Positions 12,033 to 25,527 are shown, counted from the first letter of the stretch. The stretch: DNA of 64,000 nt from Erythroxylum novogranatense (GCA_029891385.1 CM057232.1:70271824-70335823); one strand, 5' to 3'. A program made the numbers and translations. The notes: generated by a model not told the origin, from the sequence alone.

Positions 12033-15000
12033 AAAAATTTCGTCTTCAAAATTCTCAGTCAACGGTTCACTATGACCGTTATCAAATGACCCTATATGTC
12101 CCATACACTTTTCCACTCAATGATTCATTTTCTGAAAGGTCACAGTAACCACACTCAGTCAGTTGTTCAGTCACTTATTTGGTTAACTCATTATCACTCA
12201 TCAAAGTAGACGGATTCAACAAGGCTGTCAGTTGGCGATCTCACTATCTTAACTATCTCACTTGGCATTTCCAGAGCAGTCACTACCTTTGGTTCCGATG
12301 CTATGACTCAGTTCATTATTTCCGAACCTGCTCACTCATCACGTTTTATCCATCCAATACCTTTTTTCTCACTATACCACCCAATACCTTTTTCTCACTA
12401 TAACATCCAATACCTTTTTCTCAATGTATAGACTTACTCCAATAACTTCATTAATACCCTTTTTTGCCAATTCTGGGTATACTTTGTCACTATGATACTT
12501 ACAATAAAATAGGTTCTCTCGTCTGCGACACTTCCCTTTTCTTTGGTACCGACACAGTGGCACTTATCTCTATTTTTCACTATAACCGGTGGTAATCCAC
12601 TTAACGCATTTACCCCTCATATTACATTGACTCTTAGTCCAGATTCAGTGTTCTTTTGACATGTCACTTTTTCATATGTATTTAATTCTTTTCATTAGTC
12701 CGATCTGATCCACTCCAGCTATCCCATGCAGTTTTCCTAAGCCCTTTCCTTTGTTTCACTCATCACAAGCATCTCGACTCACTGTTGGTCTTTGCCTCTT
12801 GTTAGGCATTTTTTCCTGTGTAATACAAGCGTGTACAATTCCATCTTATGCTCACCATTAGTTCTATAATCATTCAGTCAAAACTATATCATGAGGTTAT
12901 AATCCTCTATAGTCCAAATACTTAAGCACTTTTCCTATTGAACATTCAAACCTCTACGCACTTGAATCTATAACCACTTCGTTCTATACCCATAGTTATT
13001 CAATTTCACTTTCGCATATACTTACTAGAATGTCTAGCTTCAACTGTTCACTTTCTTGTTCTAGCATTTTTTGTCGAATTTTATACTTCTTCTTTGAAGC
13101 ATGCAATATTTTTTTTCCGATTTCACTCGCATATTCAGACTCATCATGGGACTCACTACTTTAACTCCTGCACTCTTAACCTTTCTTACCGTTATCCAGT
13201 ATCACTAGATCTACAACTTCAATTTTTCAATAACACTTCACAATTACCCATAATCTACTTAACATTCTTTGGAAATCCCAATATCTGTAATTGATCTGTT
13301 CATTGCAGCATTATCTGTTCATTGTCGGTATAGTAGTCATTGATGCCCGTCTTTTTCCTCGAATTAACACAATGTATCCTTATAGGAATCTAAAGTCTCC
13401 AAGACTTTAAACAATTGCGATCATAACACCAATACCATTTATCAAAGTCAGTTCAATTTATCTTATACCATTTTAACATAATGTCTCAGTTCATCACACA
13501 CTGCCCACTCTCCAAGGGTATGCTTATCCTCAGTATCAAATTCCTCAATTATTCATATAGTTCTTTTTACTTTTCACTGTTCAACACTTTCAAACACATT
13601 CCGTCTATAAACATAGTCACTACCATTTGCTTACCTCACATAATTCCCTATTAGGGTCTTGTTGACTTTACCATACATCATTCAACTTTTTCATTGAGTC
13701 CACAAGTAGCGTATTTGCAATCCCTTTATGAAGGTAACACTACATCACGTCATTGTCAGTTTCCCTTTGGGACTTCTTGTCTCTACTCATTTTTTTCTTT
13801 TCAATTGATTTCCTGTCATTCACATCAACATATGCCAATACCTAGTCATCCGTACTTGGACTTCCATAAATTTCACTTTATTTGAGTATTTCACTTCGCT
13901 GTTCGGGACTATTTTCTTTTTAGTTTCAAATCAAGATTTCTCAACAGTTTTGCATCACATATGGAGATCTATTCACTTCACATTGCAATAGAATCACCTC
14001 AAATTAAAATTTCACTTACGTAGTTGGGTACTTTACATTTCTGTACACACAATACAGATAACCTCAGTCGTATATTTCACTTGTTATGTCTAAATCTCCT
14101 CTTGAGATATGACTCAATTTTACTTTTGATTTCGTCCGTACTTCTTTTCGTTTAACCATTAGTCTTGCTACCATCATTATACTGTTCACGAAAGTCTCAT
14201 CAGCCAATTAGTGTCCCTAATTGCTTTTCAATCATTCTCAACTATACACACTATCTCAATCAGAACAATTTTATGCCATAATTTAAAGATCAGAACAGTC
14301 CTTGCATTAAGGTTCCATGTGACAGTCACATAAACAATTTTTTTGACACTTATTCCGTAATCTACACCTTACCAGAACTTATTTCATCTTATCCGGAAGC
14401 CAATTAGTAACCTATACAATTTAGACTTCCATAAAACTCCTTTCCGTTTATGCTAATCCTCAAATAGAGGACTGATGCCATAATATATATATATTTTCAT
14501 TTCCCTAGTTCCATTCCCATATCATTCATGTATCAGCTTGACCTTTTAAGGTCATATCCACTTGGCTTATACAATGTCATCGCATTATTGTTACGTCTCT
14601 CTTTATTTTCCTCAAACAATCCACGATAGGGTATTCACATTGATAGTACATTCGGGGATATGTCCCCAACCAGAACAAAATCATAGATACTCCACTGTAT
14701 CTCTATCTATTTACCCATCCATTTACCATTTCTGTCTCCATATACGTCTTTTCAACCAATCCCCAATTTCCTAATACCCAATCAGTAGAAAATTGTCAGT
14801 CTGTCTTTTTCCCTTACGATCTTATTATACTGATTTCCAAACTCTTAGCACAATATTCGCATACCCATTTCAGTCTCAAGCTTATGCACTCATGATCATA
14901 CCCGTTTCACGAGTTCATTTCAGTTTATCTATACACTTTTATCTCACCATTTCTACTTTTACTTACCCTACTAGGCACTTTGCTCTTTCAATTCTTTCAG

Positions 15001-15624
15001 TTCTAGGTAGATTGTTACGGTACAATATTGACCTTATTACAATCTCACTATCATCATCTATCTCTGATATCTACCGATATCGAACACAAATGCAGTGAAA
15101 CAATATCTGCCTGATCGGACCATCTACGTTTTACTCAGTTCCCATGTTTCCCATTTCATCGCATATACAGTCAGAGCTCTAATTACTTCATCATTTATTT
15201 TCACACAGGCTTACTATAACCAGTATGTTTCTCATATCTACAGAGGACCTCTCCAAGTTCTAGACATGTTCATTTTTCTGTCGCCGTAATATTGCCACAT
15301 TAATCAGGGGACTTAGTTTGATATCAATTCTTTCCTTAATCAGTCGAGGCCAACATAGTCATTCTAACCACAGTACATTATAATTCTCATTATCGATGTT
15401 TCCTTTTTCCCCTTCCCAATTGCTCATACCCTTTCATGGGTTCACATTCTGATACCTTCTCACTTTTCTCACACTTAATCACATAACACATGTTTACACC
15501 TAGGATTTCTACTAGTGCGACTCAGACTGGGGATCAGTTACTATGGTCGGCAACGACACGACTCAAATGCATACAACTTGACCTATGTTTCAGACTGTGC
15601 CCAGATACATTCGTATCACTGGGC

Positions 15625-15637
15625 CTTGATACCACCT
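15625..15637 (-). other. E2 primer-binding site, initiator-Met-like
   Basis: Three bases from the right LTR, the minus strand reads TGGTATCAAGGCC. It matches the initiator tRNA-Met site TGGTATCAGAGC at 10 of 12 positions. Confidence 0.8.
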
Positions 15638-15640
15638 AAA

Positions 15641-18600
15641 TGTAACACCCCACTCCTGAGTGACCCGAACCCGATATCATTGGTGATATCCGAGTTCGTG
15701 CCCCGCCAGGGTGGCGTACTACATCAGTCGGTGAAAACTCAGTATATCATTTTCTTCTCTCTTGTTTTTTTTTACCGTACATTAGCACGGCAAAGACAGT
15801 AGATAGTAGACAACATTTGCAGTTATTACAATCATTTAACAATATTTTATAGTAACAATAAAGTTCACATACTAACCAGTTTACAAAGGTTGCAGAATAC
15901 AATCTTGAGTCCATGTTCACAATTAACCATTTTCAGTTATTACAGTCATCCAATAAAAATTTACAATCAGTCAATGTATAAAAACAATAAAACCACAATG
16001 GGTTCATTATAAATATAAAGCATTGTTGTACAATGATTGCGGAAACTAATTCGATAAGACACTAATGCAGGCCTTGATCGATCCCGACCTCATCCTTCAC
16101 TTGCCTACAATAGACCTACTCCGTGTCAAGCGGGTACTCTTCAAGTCTGAAAATAGATTGCAATTTTGGATGAGTTTGCGAATTCAATGAGGAACCATCA
16201 TCGATGGTTCTCTCAATTCATGCATCACATAATCAATTCACGTAATAAAGCGATTCGCGATAATACTACGGTCTCTGATCACGGATATATCTGATCATAA
16301 TATAGTAAAACCCATTTCGGTATTCATCCGATAATGATGCAATGCACATGTGACTCTTTTCGGTTTAATTACGTGTTGTGACCAGAGCGCGTAAAAAGTA
16401 TTGATGATCGATGAGACACATCCGGGAGAATTATCTCCTTCGAGCTCTAGCTCGTTTCAATATTCGAGCTCTAGCTCGTTTGATATCGATGGCGACTTCG
16501 GTTCATAATTTTCCTTTATCAGTTTATGCATCTGTGTATGAATGCACATGCCCAGTTACAACATCCCCATAAACAGTTAATCATTTATAGTCAAGCACAG
16601 TCAATTTAACAGTCAGCATGCACAAATAACAGTCCATAATTTACAACAATGAATAGTTCATAATTGACAATCAATCACAGTCAATCACAGTAATGGCAGA
16701 CAGGTCACACAATGTACACATTCATGGTCCCGCCATTAACCCCATATTTCACAAGTAATAATTGAGAAACCCATCTAGGTTACTCACCTATCACTTCCGA
16801 GCTAATGCCGGGAAGTCTCTGCCACGTCGGTCGATCGACGCTCCAGTTGTGTCGCTATAAGAATCAGAGAACAAAACGATCACTAAATATCCAATCCGAG
16901 TTAGTTAATGATGCACATGTAGGTGAAAATGCATGTTCATGAGATTCCCGGCCCTAATCCCATTTTTTTTCATTAGAAAAATCTGTTTAAAAATTAGAAA
17001 TCTAATAGCGCTGACGGCGCTCAATTTGGACCTTTATAGGTCCCCAATTAAATAAAACAGTGATCAAAGAATCATTACCCGAACCCACATCAATTTCCCA
17101 TCCAAAAATTCCCAATTTCCCGTCCAAAAATTCTCAATTTTCCATGAAATGAAATTCAATGTTTCACGAATCTGATGCCTCAAGAATCAGGTCAATCGGA
17201 TGTCGGACGGAAAAGTTATGAGCAAAAGAAGGAAAAATACACATCCTAGTCGACTAGTGCAGGTTGTAGTCGACTAGTGCAGGAAAAATACATGTCCTAG
17301 TCGACTAGTGCAGGTTGTAGTCGACTGGTTTAAGAATCCTAGTCGACTAGTCCTATAAAATGACAGTTCTGAAACAATTTCTTCCGACATGCCAACTTGT
17401 CTAGGCCATAACTCCCTACTCCGAACTCCAATTTGGACAAATTTGGTATCTATTTCATATAGAAAAGAGAGCTCTACAAGTTTTATGAAGGACACAAAAG
17501 CCAATTTCACCTCTAAGGGTGTCACAAATGCAATCAAAGTTACTGCCCAGTCAATGGGTTCTAAAACAGTACAGTATCTTGTAAATTCAATAACTTCTCA
17601 TTTCCTTTGTCAAAAATTACACAACAAATATGCTCAGAAAGATACCAATGTTTTCTACAACTTTCATGAACAAACTAAAATCAAATTCAATTGTTAACTA
17701 GGTCAAATAATTCAATCAATGATGCTGCCTCAGAAATCACCCAATCTGAACAGTACATTTCAAAGCAACATATCTCCTAGCAAAAATGTCAAAAAAATCA
17801 CTACCTTATATCCTGGAAAGATAAGATCTCATACTTAAATTTTCATGAAGAAATCAGAATCCAATTCCATTCCTAACAATTTCAAATTTGTCATGCAAGT
17901 TTCTGCTGATCAAGGCAGTTAATAACCTAATGCAGGTTCAGTGTTTGAAAACTCATAACTCCCAAATCTGATCTCCAAAAATTGCATGCTAAATACCATT
18001 TTCAAGATCAATGTTTCCTATACAACTCTTCAGAATGTCACTCAAGCCAATTCAATTCACAAAAATTGCTAAAATTGCTTCCAATCAGAATGCTCACAAA
18101 ACCGACACTTAGGTTAGATTTCACCAAAATGCACAAAATCAGTCAATAGTTAACAGTTCATAACTCCCAACGTACATATTGAAAAATTGCAAAATCAGTG
18201 GCAATGGAAAGCTAACAATACAGGCTTCAACTTTCATTTAGACCATTTGCCCTAATTCCTTCTCAATTAATTTAGAAAAATCATCAACACAATCAGATCA
18301 TCAATCTAGATACTGTTCACATAAGTCCCAACAGTAACTTTCCAAGCCAAATTTCAACCTCTTATTGATAAAATTAGACAACACCTATTTCACAAAAAAT
18401 TGTAGCCAATCAACTAAAGTTTCATTTGGCACAAACTGCACCTCATTTGCACAACCACACCATTAGTTATGATCAAAATATTGCAATAGGTTCAAAAATT
18501 AATTTTCCAGCTTTGTTACTAAACTTAGATCCTATCACTTCCAATGCCAATAACACATCAATAAGCATCAACTTGAGCCATAAAATCAGCCCTAAGTTCA

Positions 18601-19534
18601 CCTAAACATTCAATTAAACATAAATCTCCAAAATTCCATGACATTAACGCACATAAAAATCACAATAAATGCTTCTAATAACCATATGAAATAACATAAT
18701 GAAAGCTTAGCATAAAACTTACCTAATCAAGCTTTTTTTTCAATGCTCCAATTCTTCTCCTAATACCCCAATCCTCTACTTTTCCACACCATACATAAAC
18801 ATCATCATGCCAAAAGAGAAAGGAGTGTATGCTTGGCCCTTTTTAGAAAGAACAAAGTGGAAGGAAGAGCTAAACACTAGGAAACTTAAAGAACATCAAA
18901 TGGAGAAGAAGGAAGAGTGGAGTTTCGTATGAAGGAGGAGATAAGCAATAACAAATGATTTTTCCCTTCTTTAAAGGTGAAGTTGCCGAATTCACTAGGT
19001 GGGCATAAGACAAAACCATTTAATGGTGTAGGACACATGGCATTTTCTAAAAACAACAAAATAAGGAAAAGACAAAACATGTAATAGGATTTTTAAGAAC
19101 CCTAATGAAATTTGACCCATTCAAGTCCAATGGCCCTCATTTCAATCCCAAAATAATATACCCAATATTGTGGTGTCATTGGATAGAAATTTTCGATACT
19201 GAAAATCAACCTGTTCGCCACTTGGCGGTTTTTCTGGTCCGAAAATTTTCCCCGAAAAAGTCCAGGAAATTTCCTAAAAATCTCTTAAAATGTAAAACAC
19301 ACAAAAACGCAGTCCAATAAATTTTTTAAATACAATTTCCACATTAATCAAAATAAAATTTCATTTAGGCCCAATACCGGGAAATGATCATGAATGCATG
19401 TACAGTTATTACATGTGCACAATTTCATTGTTTGACCAATACCAGTATGCATAACATTATCCAATTAGTCCTAATCATTCTCGACCTTTGCCAAATTACT
19501 ATTTTACCCTTCCTGTCGGGAGTGGGATGTTACA
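15641..19534 (-). repeat. E2 right LTR (5' LTR)
   Basis: 3894 bp, TG...CA ends, direct copy of 8133-12016. Purine/pyrimidine-rich stretches near 18840-18950 may mark the transcription start region on the minus strand; that is inference. Confidence 0.9.
16147..16787 (-). other. Candidate intron in E2 right LTR
   Basis: Same donor (GATAG|GTGAGTAAC) and acceptor (CTATTTTCAG|AC) as the left LTR, enclosing 641 nt, with the AACCATCATCGATGGTT hairpin at 16193-16209. Confidence 0.5.
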
Positions 19535-19539
19535 TTTCC

Positions 19540-20860
19540 CTTTTCATGCTTAAACCATCATGATGTTCCATGCAACTTTACTCCCCACCCCCTTGATTTT
19601 CCACCTTTGCCATCCCTCACCCTCACCTTCGCTTCCACTCAATAAACTCTAGCCACACTCCCAACCTCAGCTGCCCATCATGCCTAGAAGACTTCGAAAC
19701 AAGTGGTAGGGGATCATATCCCCTTGAACTTGGCTTATACACCACCCTTGGAAATGGATGGCAAACTCTTTTTCTACCCTAACCTTGGGGTACTGAAGGA
19801 AGGAGCACGTAGTTAGGAATCCATAATTTTTGGATTCTTCTTTGACTAACAACTAGCTTTTCCAATAATATAAAAATTGGCCAACAAAATTTGGAAACAT
19901 AAAGGACTGATGCTTTTCTCTCCGAAGACAATGTTATTCTATTTACCTTATCTTCAATTTCTAAAGCTCAAGAAATCGTAGAAGAAGGACCATGGCATCT
20001 TGGTAACTAATCAATATTTTTACAAACTTGGCAGCTGAGCATGAGACTACAAACCATTAAGATCTAAAGCATCCCACTTTGGATAAACTTCCATAATGTA
20101 CCCCTTGAATATTGGACAACCCAAGGGTTAAACTCCTTAGCTAGCTACATTGGACGACCATTGCGTATGGATGAAGACATTGCTAAGAAGAAATGAATAG
20201 GCTATGTAAAGATATGCATAAGTGTGGAACTTTCCAAAGATCTACCAAATGAAATCCCGATTATGAGACTAAGGGAAGGTGACAACTTATGGGCAGATAA
20301 CATATCCATTTCTTGCCACTAGAAGCCACCCTTTAAAACTAGAAGCTATCAAGAGCTTATGGGGGTAGCATAAGAGGTTCAACGTCTAGAAACCATAGAG
20401 AAACACAATCCTATATTCCCAGCTACAAAAACTATAGCTACACAAAATGGTACTATTACATTGTCAAACCCTGAGCTTTCACCACCCCTGAAAACATGGA
20501 GGTCCATCCAAAATAATGAGACGTAGAAGGAAGGAAATGATGAGCATAGTCCTGAACTCAATGATCAAAATTTATTACACAATGCAAATAGCAAAAGTAT
20601 GGAGATATCTGATGCAACACTTGCTAACCAGAATGAAGACAATATAAAATAACTAGCCACAAATGTTACTTCATAATGTCTGAATCATACTACAGTAGAG
20701 CTACCAAATGCTAATACCAACGTATTTAGTAAATCAGATGTCCCGATTAGAACTAAGTGAACTAATGATGCTAAAGGCAGTGCCAAATTTGAAATTGTGG
20801 AGAGAAGGAGATCCAAAAAGGAAAAAGGAAAATGCTTTATAAACCAAACCCTTTAATATA
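19540..20860 (+). pseudogene. LINE D ORF1 region (DUF4283 gag-like protein)
   Basis: 19540-19840 completes the leader. From about 19840 the broken plus-strand reading matches the DUF4283 nucleic-acid-binding domain found at the N-terminus of plant L1 ORF1 proteins. Visible pieces are ISKAQEIVEEGPWHLGN (about 19955-20005), PLWINFHNVPLEYWTTQGL (20080-20130), SLASYIGRPLRMDEDIAKK (about 20140-20195) and YVKICISVELSKDLPNEIP (20200-20260). These follow the usual order of the GPW, P.W..l..lP and IA..iGkPl..D motifs. The tail (20340-20860) is polar and low in complexity, and I do not see a clear CCHC knuckle. Several stops and shifts make it non-functional. Confidence 0.75.
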
Positions 20861-20865
20861 TCTAT

Positions 20866-22408
20866 AATTATATGGAATGTTGGAGGAATAAATTATCCCA
20901 CCAAGCTCTTATCTTTAAGGACTTTGTTTTGAGGGAGAAGCCTCTCAATATTGGCTTCATTGAAACCAAACTTAGGTTAGAAAAACTTGCCAAGTTAGAA
21001 GTTTTTGGTTCCTATTGGAACATGTTTTACAAACCATAATCATATGCTCTTGGTAGAATTATTATCTGCTATAGGAAGGATGAGATCAAAGTAGATTTAT
21101 TGGACTTTACATATTAAGCTATGCACCTTAACCTCTTCTTCATGCAAGAGCAAACTGACTTGAATATATCATTTATATATGCAAGCAATTTTGTATTTTA
21201 AAGAAGAAGCTTATAGAACAACCACAAAACTATCAAAAATAGCATCTCTAAATCGTGGATCATCTGTGGAGATTTTAACTCAACCTTATACACTTGAGAA
21301 GCACAAGGACACTGTAACTTAAAGAGCTACATAACTTATCTAAAAGAATGTGTAGAGGACCTAGGAGTGACTGATCTTAAGTTTGTTGGACACACTTTCA
21401 CTTGATCCAATAAACAAAATCTGATTGGTATATTAGGAAGAAATTGGATCGTGCCTTAGTCAATGACATTTGGCTCAACCAATTTCCCAATAATATTGCG
21501 AAATTGAAAGATCATCTCTTATCAGATCATACTAAAATTGTTTTTAACAGTTGAAAGTCATTAAACATCATCCCTTTCGATTCAACAACTTTCTAGTGAA
21601 TGTATCAAGGTTCTTTAAAGCATGTTCTAAAAAGGCATTAAACATCATCCCTTTCGATTCAACAACTTTCTACTAAATGTATCAAGGTTCTTTAAAGTAT
21701 GCAGACAAGGGGCAAACCAATATTATCGAGGGACCAAACAATGTAGATGTGTTTAAAAACTGAATATTATTAAACAAGAGTTGAAAATATTGAATTGTTT
21801 ACAAAGATCCACAGCTTTTGCTATTAACTCCTCTAAACTAAAACTCGAAGACATCCAATTCAAAATTGCTTCAAATACTACTAATCAAGTGTTGTTGGAT
21901 AGAGAAAAACTAATTTTGTATAAGGTCATGCAGGCTATGAACAATCATATTTCTCTCTTACAACAAAGAGCTAGAATGAACTAGTTGAAAAATGGTGACA
22001 ATTGCACTAGCTTCTTCTTTAACTCAATTCTTGCAAGGAAAAATTGCAACAAAATATAATCCATTATTTCCAAGGAAGGATCAACACTTTAGACACCTCA
22101 GAAAATCCAAGAGAAAGTAGTCAGGTATTTTGAAGCTCCACTTAGTACCCGTAGTCCCTTAAATGTTTCTTTTGATGATCTAAAATAACTCACTTAAACA
22201 AGTCTCACCTCTAGATTTGGATTCTCTTATTGAACCTAAAGATCACATTGAAATTAAAAATGCAGTATTTGGAATGGATGGTTTAAAGGCCCTAAGTCTT
22301 GATGTTCTTAACATTTATGTCTTTCAAAAATCCTAAAACATCACTAAAAGCTTTGTTATATAAGTAGTCTATGAGTTCTTCTCCAAAGGGGTTCTTCTCA
22401 AGGATATC
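20866..22408 (+). pseudogene. LINE D ORF2, endonuclease and linker to the E3 insertion
   Basis: The reading in shifting frames shows an APE-type endonuclease: WNVGGIN (about 20872), FIETKLRLEKLAKLE (20958-21002), ICGDFNSTLYT (21260-21292), LGVTDLKFVGHTFT (21364-21405), KLDRALVNDIWLNQFP (21440-21490) and LSDHTKIVF (21515-21545). The linker contains the open frame 21781-21984, ending QQRARMN, followed by LKNGDNCTSFFFN, the usual 'R.W...GD.NT.FFH' region before L1 RT. A 77-bp tandem duplication (21559-21711) disrupts the frame. E3 interrupts at 22408, just before the 'N.T.I.LIPK' motif. Stops throughout. Confidence 0.8.
21559..21711. repeat. 77-bp tandem duplication in LINE D ORF2
   Basis: 'cattaaacatcatcccttt' starts at 21559 and again at 21636. 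The copies differ at a few bases, so the duplication is not recent. Confidence 0.9.
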
Positions 22409-22792
22409 TGTAGCGCCCTCTTATCGTAGGGTATACACCGGCACACCCGTAGGCCGTCTCGATACATATCCCACAATAAGGGAGAGCTACGATCAGTCAG
22501 TCACTTCAATACTCACATGGCATCATACTTATAAAACCATAATATAAAATCACTAAATTTTGAAACCGAATCACTTTCTCATATCATTTCATCAAAACAG
22601 AAATTTACATGACTATCAGTTTTCCAATGCCTATATACAATACTTCAAAAGGAAACTGATACAAAATCTAACTAGGTCATCCACCAAAACAATCCCAGCT
22701 GACCGACCTATATGCCATGACTTCTCTTGCCAACGCGATCACACAGCAGGAAAAGTCTCTCTCACTGGAGCTAGGAGTCTACTCTCTCGATC

Positions 22793-23750
22793 CTAAAAAA
22801 TAGATTGCAATTTTTGGTGAGTTTGCGAACTAAATGAGAAACCATCATCGATGGTTCACTCAATTCATGCTTTAAGCAAATTGCGTACAGATTATCACAA
22901 AAGTACGTTCAGTGTATCATATAGCAATGTACAGATTTTCACCATAGCATATTCAAAAGAATACAAAGTATTATCACATAGATGCAAGGCACGATACCTC
23001 TTTCCCAATCCAGAAATCAATTCAATGCACAAACACATGTATTCAAGACATTTTCTATTTTATTGCAGTGTTGTGACTGAGCGCCTGTACTGTCCCAATC
23101 TGGGCACATTAATCAGTGAGCCCGAGGCTCTAAATTGTCCCAAATGGGTGCATTAACATTGAGCTTATAGCTCTGTACTGTCCCTTTTTGGGCGCATTAA
23201 ACATTGAGCATTTAGCTCTGAATTGTCCCTTTTCGGGCGCATTACAAATTGAGCATTTAGTTCTGAACTGTTCCTTTCGGGCACATTAAATAGTTAGCGC
23301 ATCTTAGGGGTAGGAGAGCCCTCTGGGTATGTACTACTTCCCACGCATCTTCGGGATAGGAGAGCCTTCTGGGTATGCACTATTCCCTTTCGAGCACGAG
23401 GCTCTTTTCCAGTAATCGAGCTTGTAGCTCTCGGTGGCAGCTCCAGTCACGACCGTTATTATTCGATTATTCATGGATTTCATTTATCATACTTCTACAG
23501 TGTCACATTGCAATCAGATCTAATTTATCGAAATCAGTCATATCATTCTCAATTACACATTAACACACATTCGCAATTTATCGCATTCACTACCAGTTTA
23601 CACATCAATGCCAAAGTTCGCAATTCCTCGGACCTTCAGACCGAGATCTCAAACACAACAATTCACATATACACATAATTATTCTCCACCAAATTCTAAG
23701 TACAAAACATTTAAACAATCAAAGATTGAGGAACCAACTAGGTTACTCAC
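22793..23750 (-). other. Candidate intron in E3 left LTR
   Basis: On the minus strand, donor GAAGTTACAG|GTGAGTAACC (GT at 23750) and acceptor GCAATCTATTTTTTAG|GATCG (ending 22793) enclose 958 nt. Hairpin AACCATCATCGATGGTT lies at 22839-22855, just upstream of the acceptor. Confidence 0.5.
23085..23400. repeat. 45-bp minisatellite plus 55-bp duplication in E3 left LTR
   Basis: The word tgtccc/tgttcc recurs at 23091, 23136, 23179, 23224 and 23269 (period 43-45), each followed by 'gggc.cattaa' and 'gagc..ttagct'. Two copies of 'cgcatctt..gggtaggagagcc'-type sequence follow. The right LTR has the same array at about 38199-38495. Confidence 0.85.
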
Positions 23751-24334
23751 CTGTAACTTCCGAGCTACTACCTGGAAGTCCCAGTAATATCCGTGGAATA
23801 TCGATCCAAAGATGCCTCTATAACAGTTAAAGTAATCCCATTACTAAATGCACAATCAGAAGAATTCACAAATGCACATGTTGAAATGCAAAAATGTACA
23901 ACGCATATTCGTGACATTCCCAACGCTAATTCCAATTTCCACTATCTTTGCCTCAAACCAACTTTTCATTCTATAAGCACTATCACATTTAGACAATACC
24001 TTTAAATTTTCAAGAAAGACCTCAAAGCCACTTTACTATTCATTCGGTCAAATTCACTCATTATACTAAGTTTCTAAAACCCCAAAAGCATTTCATTTAA
24101 CTCAGAAGTCTCCAAATTATACTCCAATTATCATACCACAGCACTTAGGTTGAAATAACAACCTATCCTTAACTTTCATTCGATAATTGAGATCCTACTA
24201 ATTGTATTCAAACTTTCTTTCTTCATCTCAATTGTAGACCTCTTTATCTAGTTTATAACGAATCAAAAATCACTTCGTTTGGAGGTCTACATGATTAGTT
24301 ATGCCCTAAATACTAAAACATAGCAGTTCAACAA

Positions 24335-24547
24335 AAAAAAGCGAGTCTCATAGCTTAACGAGTCGCTTCGTCGCGACGAGAAGTTAGCTGACTTCGCCAC
24401 AGGCGTCTGAGTGGCTCGCCGCAGATATCTGAGTGACTCGTCACAAGCGTGGCATGTTGGAGCTCGCCAAGCAACATTCCTGGCTTCGCCATGAATGAAT
24501 AAAAGCTAGCCGCGGCGAGGATCCTCGCACACGCCACGACGTACGGG
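24335..24547. repeat. GC-rich hypervariable block, E3 left LTR
   Basis: Dense in tcgcc, cgcgacg and ggcgag words in an otherwise AT-rich LTR. The matching block in the right LTR (39428-39640) shares only parts (for example GGCGAGGATCCTCGCACACG), although both flanks are nearly identical. Confidence 0.7.
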
Positions 24548-25504
24548 TTCTAGGTCGTCTTCTCCGACATTTTTCTCACATTTTCTCACTCTAAAATTAG
24601 TCATAACTCAACATAACTACCCCAATCTTTCACATTAAACACTATAAATGCTTTTAAACACTGTATAAACAACATAAAAGTCAAATACTTACCAACTCAA
24701 GCTTCCACTCTTAAAACTTCCGAAATCTTCTCCAAGCCTTCAACACCCATGGCTCTCTCCCAAAACCACACAAAACTTCATCATCTCAAGGTTTAGGTTT
24801 GATTTTAAACAACAAAGAAGGAGCAAGCAAGGATAGCAAAAGATCATGTAGGGAGGGAAACCAAGCATCAATCGAAGGAAAGAAGTAGTATGCCCTAGGG
24901 TGAAGGAGATGATTTTTTAGCCAAAGGGGTTTCGGTAACTTTCAAAGAATCAAAGTCTAGAACTTAGGGCATTAAAGTTATACCACATACATCTTTAAAC
25001 CCTAACCACTATTTCCTCAAACACTCTTTTAAAATCTCTCTCTCTTTTCAAAATCATTTCTAGTCAAATTCGTCTCCCGATTCTAATGGTTCAACATATT
25101 AAAATTCCTAAAATCATGTCTAATTTTCCCATTGCCATTTACCAGTTATTCAGTACTATAAAGTCCATCAGTCCGTCACCTAGAAAATTCTCCAGTCTGG
25201 AATTTTTCTCCCTATGAAACCAGAAAATTCTAAGGGTCACTAACAACTGAGAATCACTCCTAAAATATTTCCAAATTCACATTTTTCAAACACAATTATC
25301 TCAGAATTTACAAATCACATCACATTCATAAATAAATACCGGGAAATGCCATGAATGCATGTACATATATGTGCATATGCAAAATGTCTCATTCCTCTCT
25401 ATATCGAGAGGCCAAATAAATAAACAAATCAAAGTATGCAATATGACCTACTAGCCTGTCCCAATTTACCAATATACCCTTCTCATCGGTGATGGGATGT
25501 TACA

Positions 25505-25527
25505 ATTCTCCCCTCCTAATAAAAATT
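25505..25527 (-). other. E3 polypurine tract
   Basis: Minus-strand sense TTAGGAGGGGAGAAT directly abuts the LTR end. The pol stop codon TAG (25516-25518) lies within it. Confidence 0.9.

Larger units (their letters stand above)
12017..15640 (-). other. E2 internal region, non-coding
   Basis: 3624 bp of AT- and C/T-rich sequence with frequent stops in all frames. I found no gag zinc knuckle, retropepsin, RT YxDD or integrase motif. Open frames here are at most about 100 codons (for example 14793-15098) and match nothing I recognise. Confidence 0.75.
8133..19534 (-). mobile_element. E2: LTR retrotransposon with 3.9-kb LTRs and no coding capacity (LARD-like)
   Basis: Two near-identical direct LTRs (8133-12016 and 15641-19534), both TGTAACACC...GGGATGTTACA on the plus strand, flank a 3.6-kb interior. 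A perfect 5-bp target duplication TTTCC (8128-8132 / 19535-19539) brackets the whole element. A primer-binding-like site next to the right LTR and a purine tract (minus-strand sense) next to the left LTR put the element on the minus strand. The termini and polypurine context resemble Tekay/Del chromoviruses such as E3. No gag, protease, RT or integrase motif was found in any frame, so movement would have needed proteins from a relative. Confidence 0.9.
22409..25504 (-). repeat. E3 left LTR (3' LTR)
   Basis: 3096 bp, collinear with 37519-40592 at high similarity except for the GC-rich block 24335-24547, which has been replaced or rearranged relative to its partner. Confidence 0.92.

Noticed and set aside
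14793..15098. 101-codon frame in the E2 interior
   Set aside because: No domain, unusual composition and no partner frames; consistent with chance in C/T-rich DNA.
22560..22796. 78-codon frame occurring twice (also 37670-37906)
   Set aside because: It duplicates because both are E3 LTRs; not a gene.
23085..23290. Regularly spaced repeats considered as a CRISPR-like array
   Set aside because: Direct minisatellite units without unique spacers, in a plant LTR.
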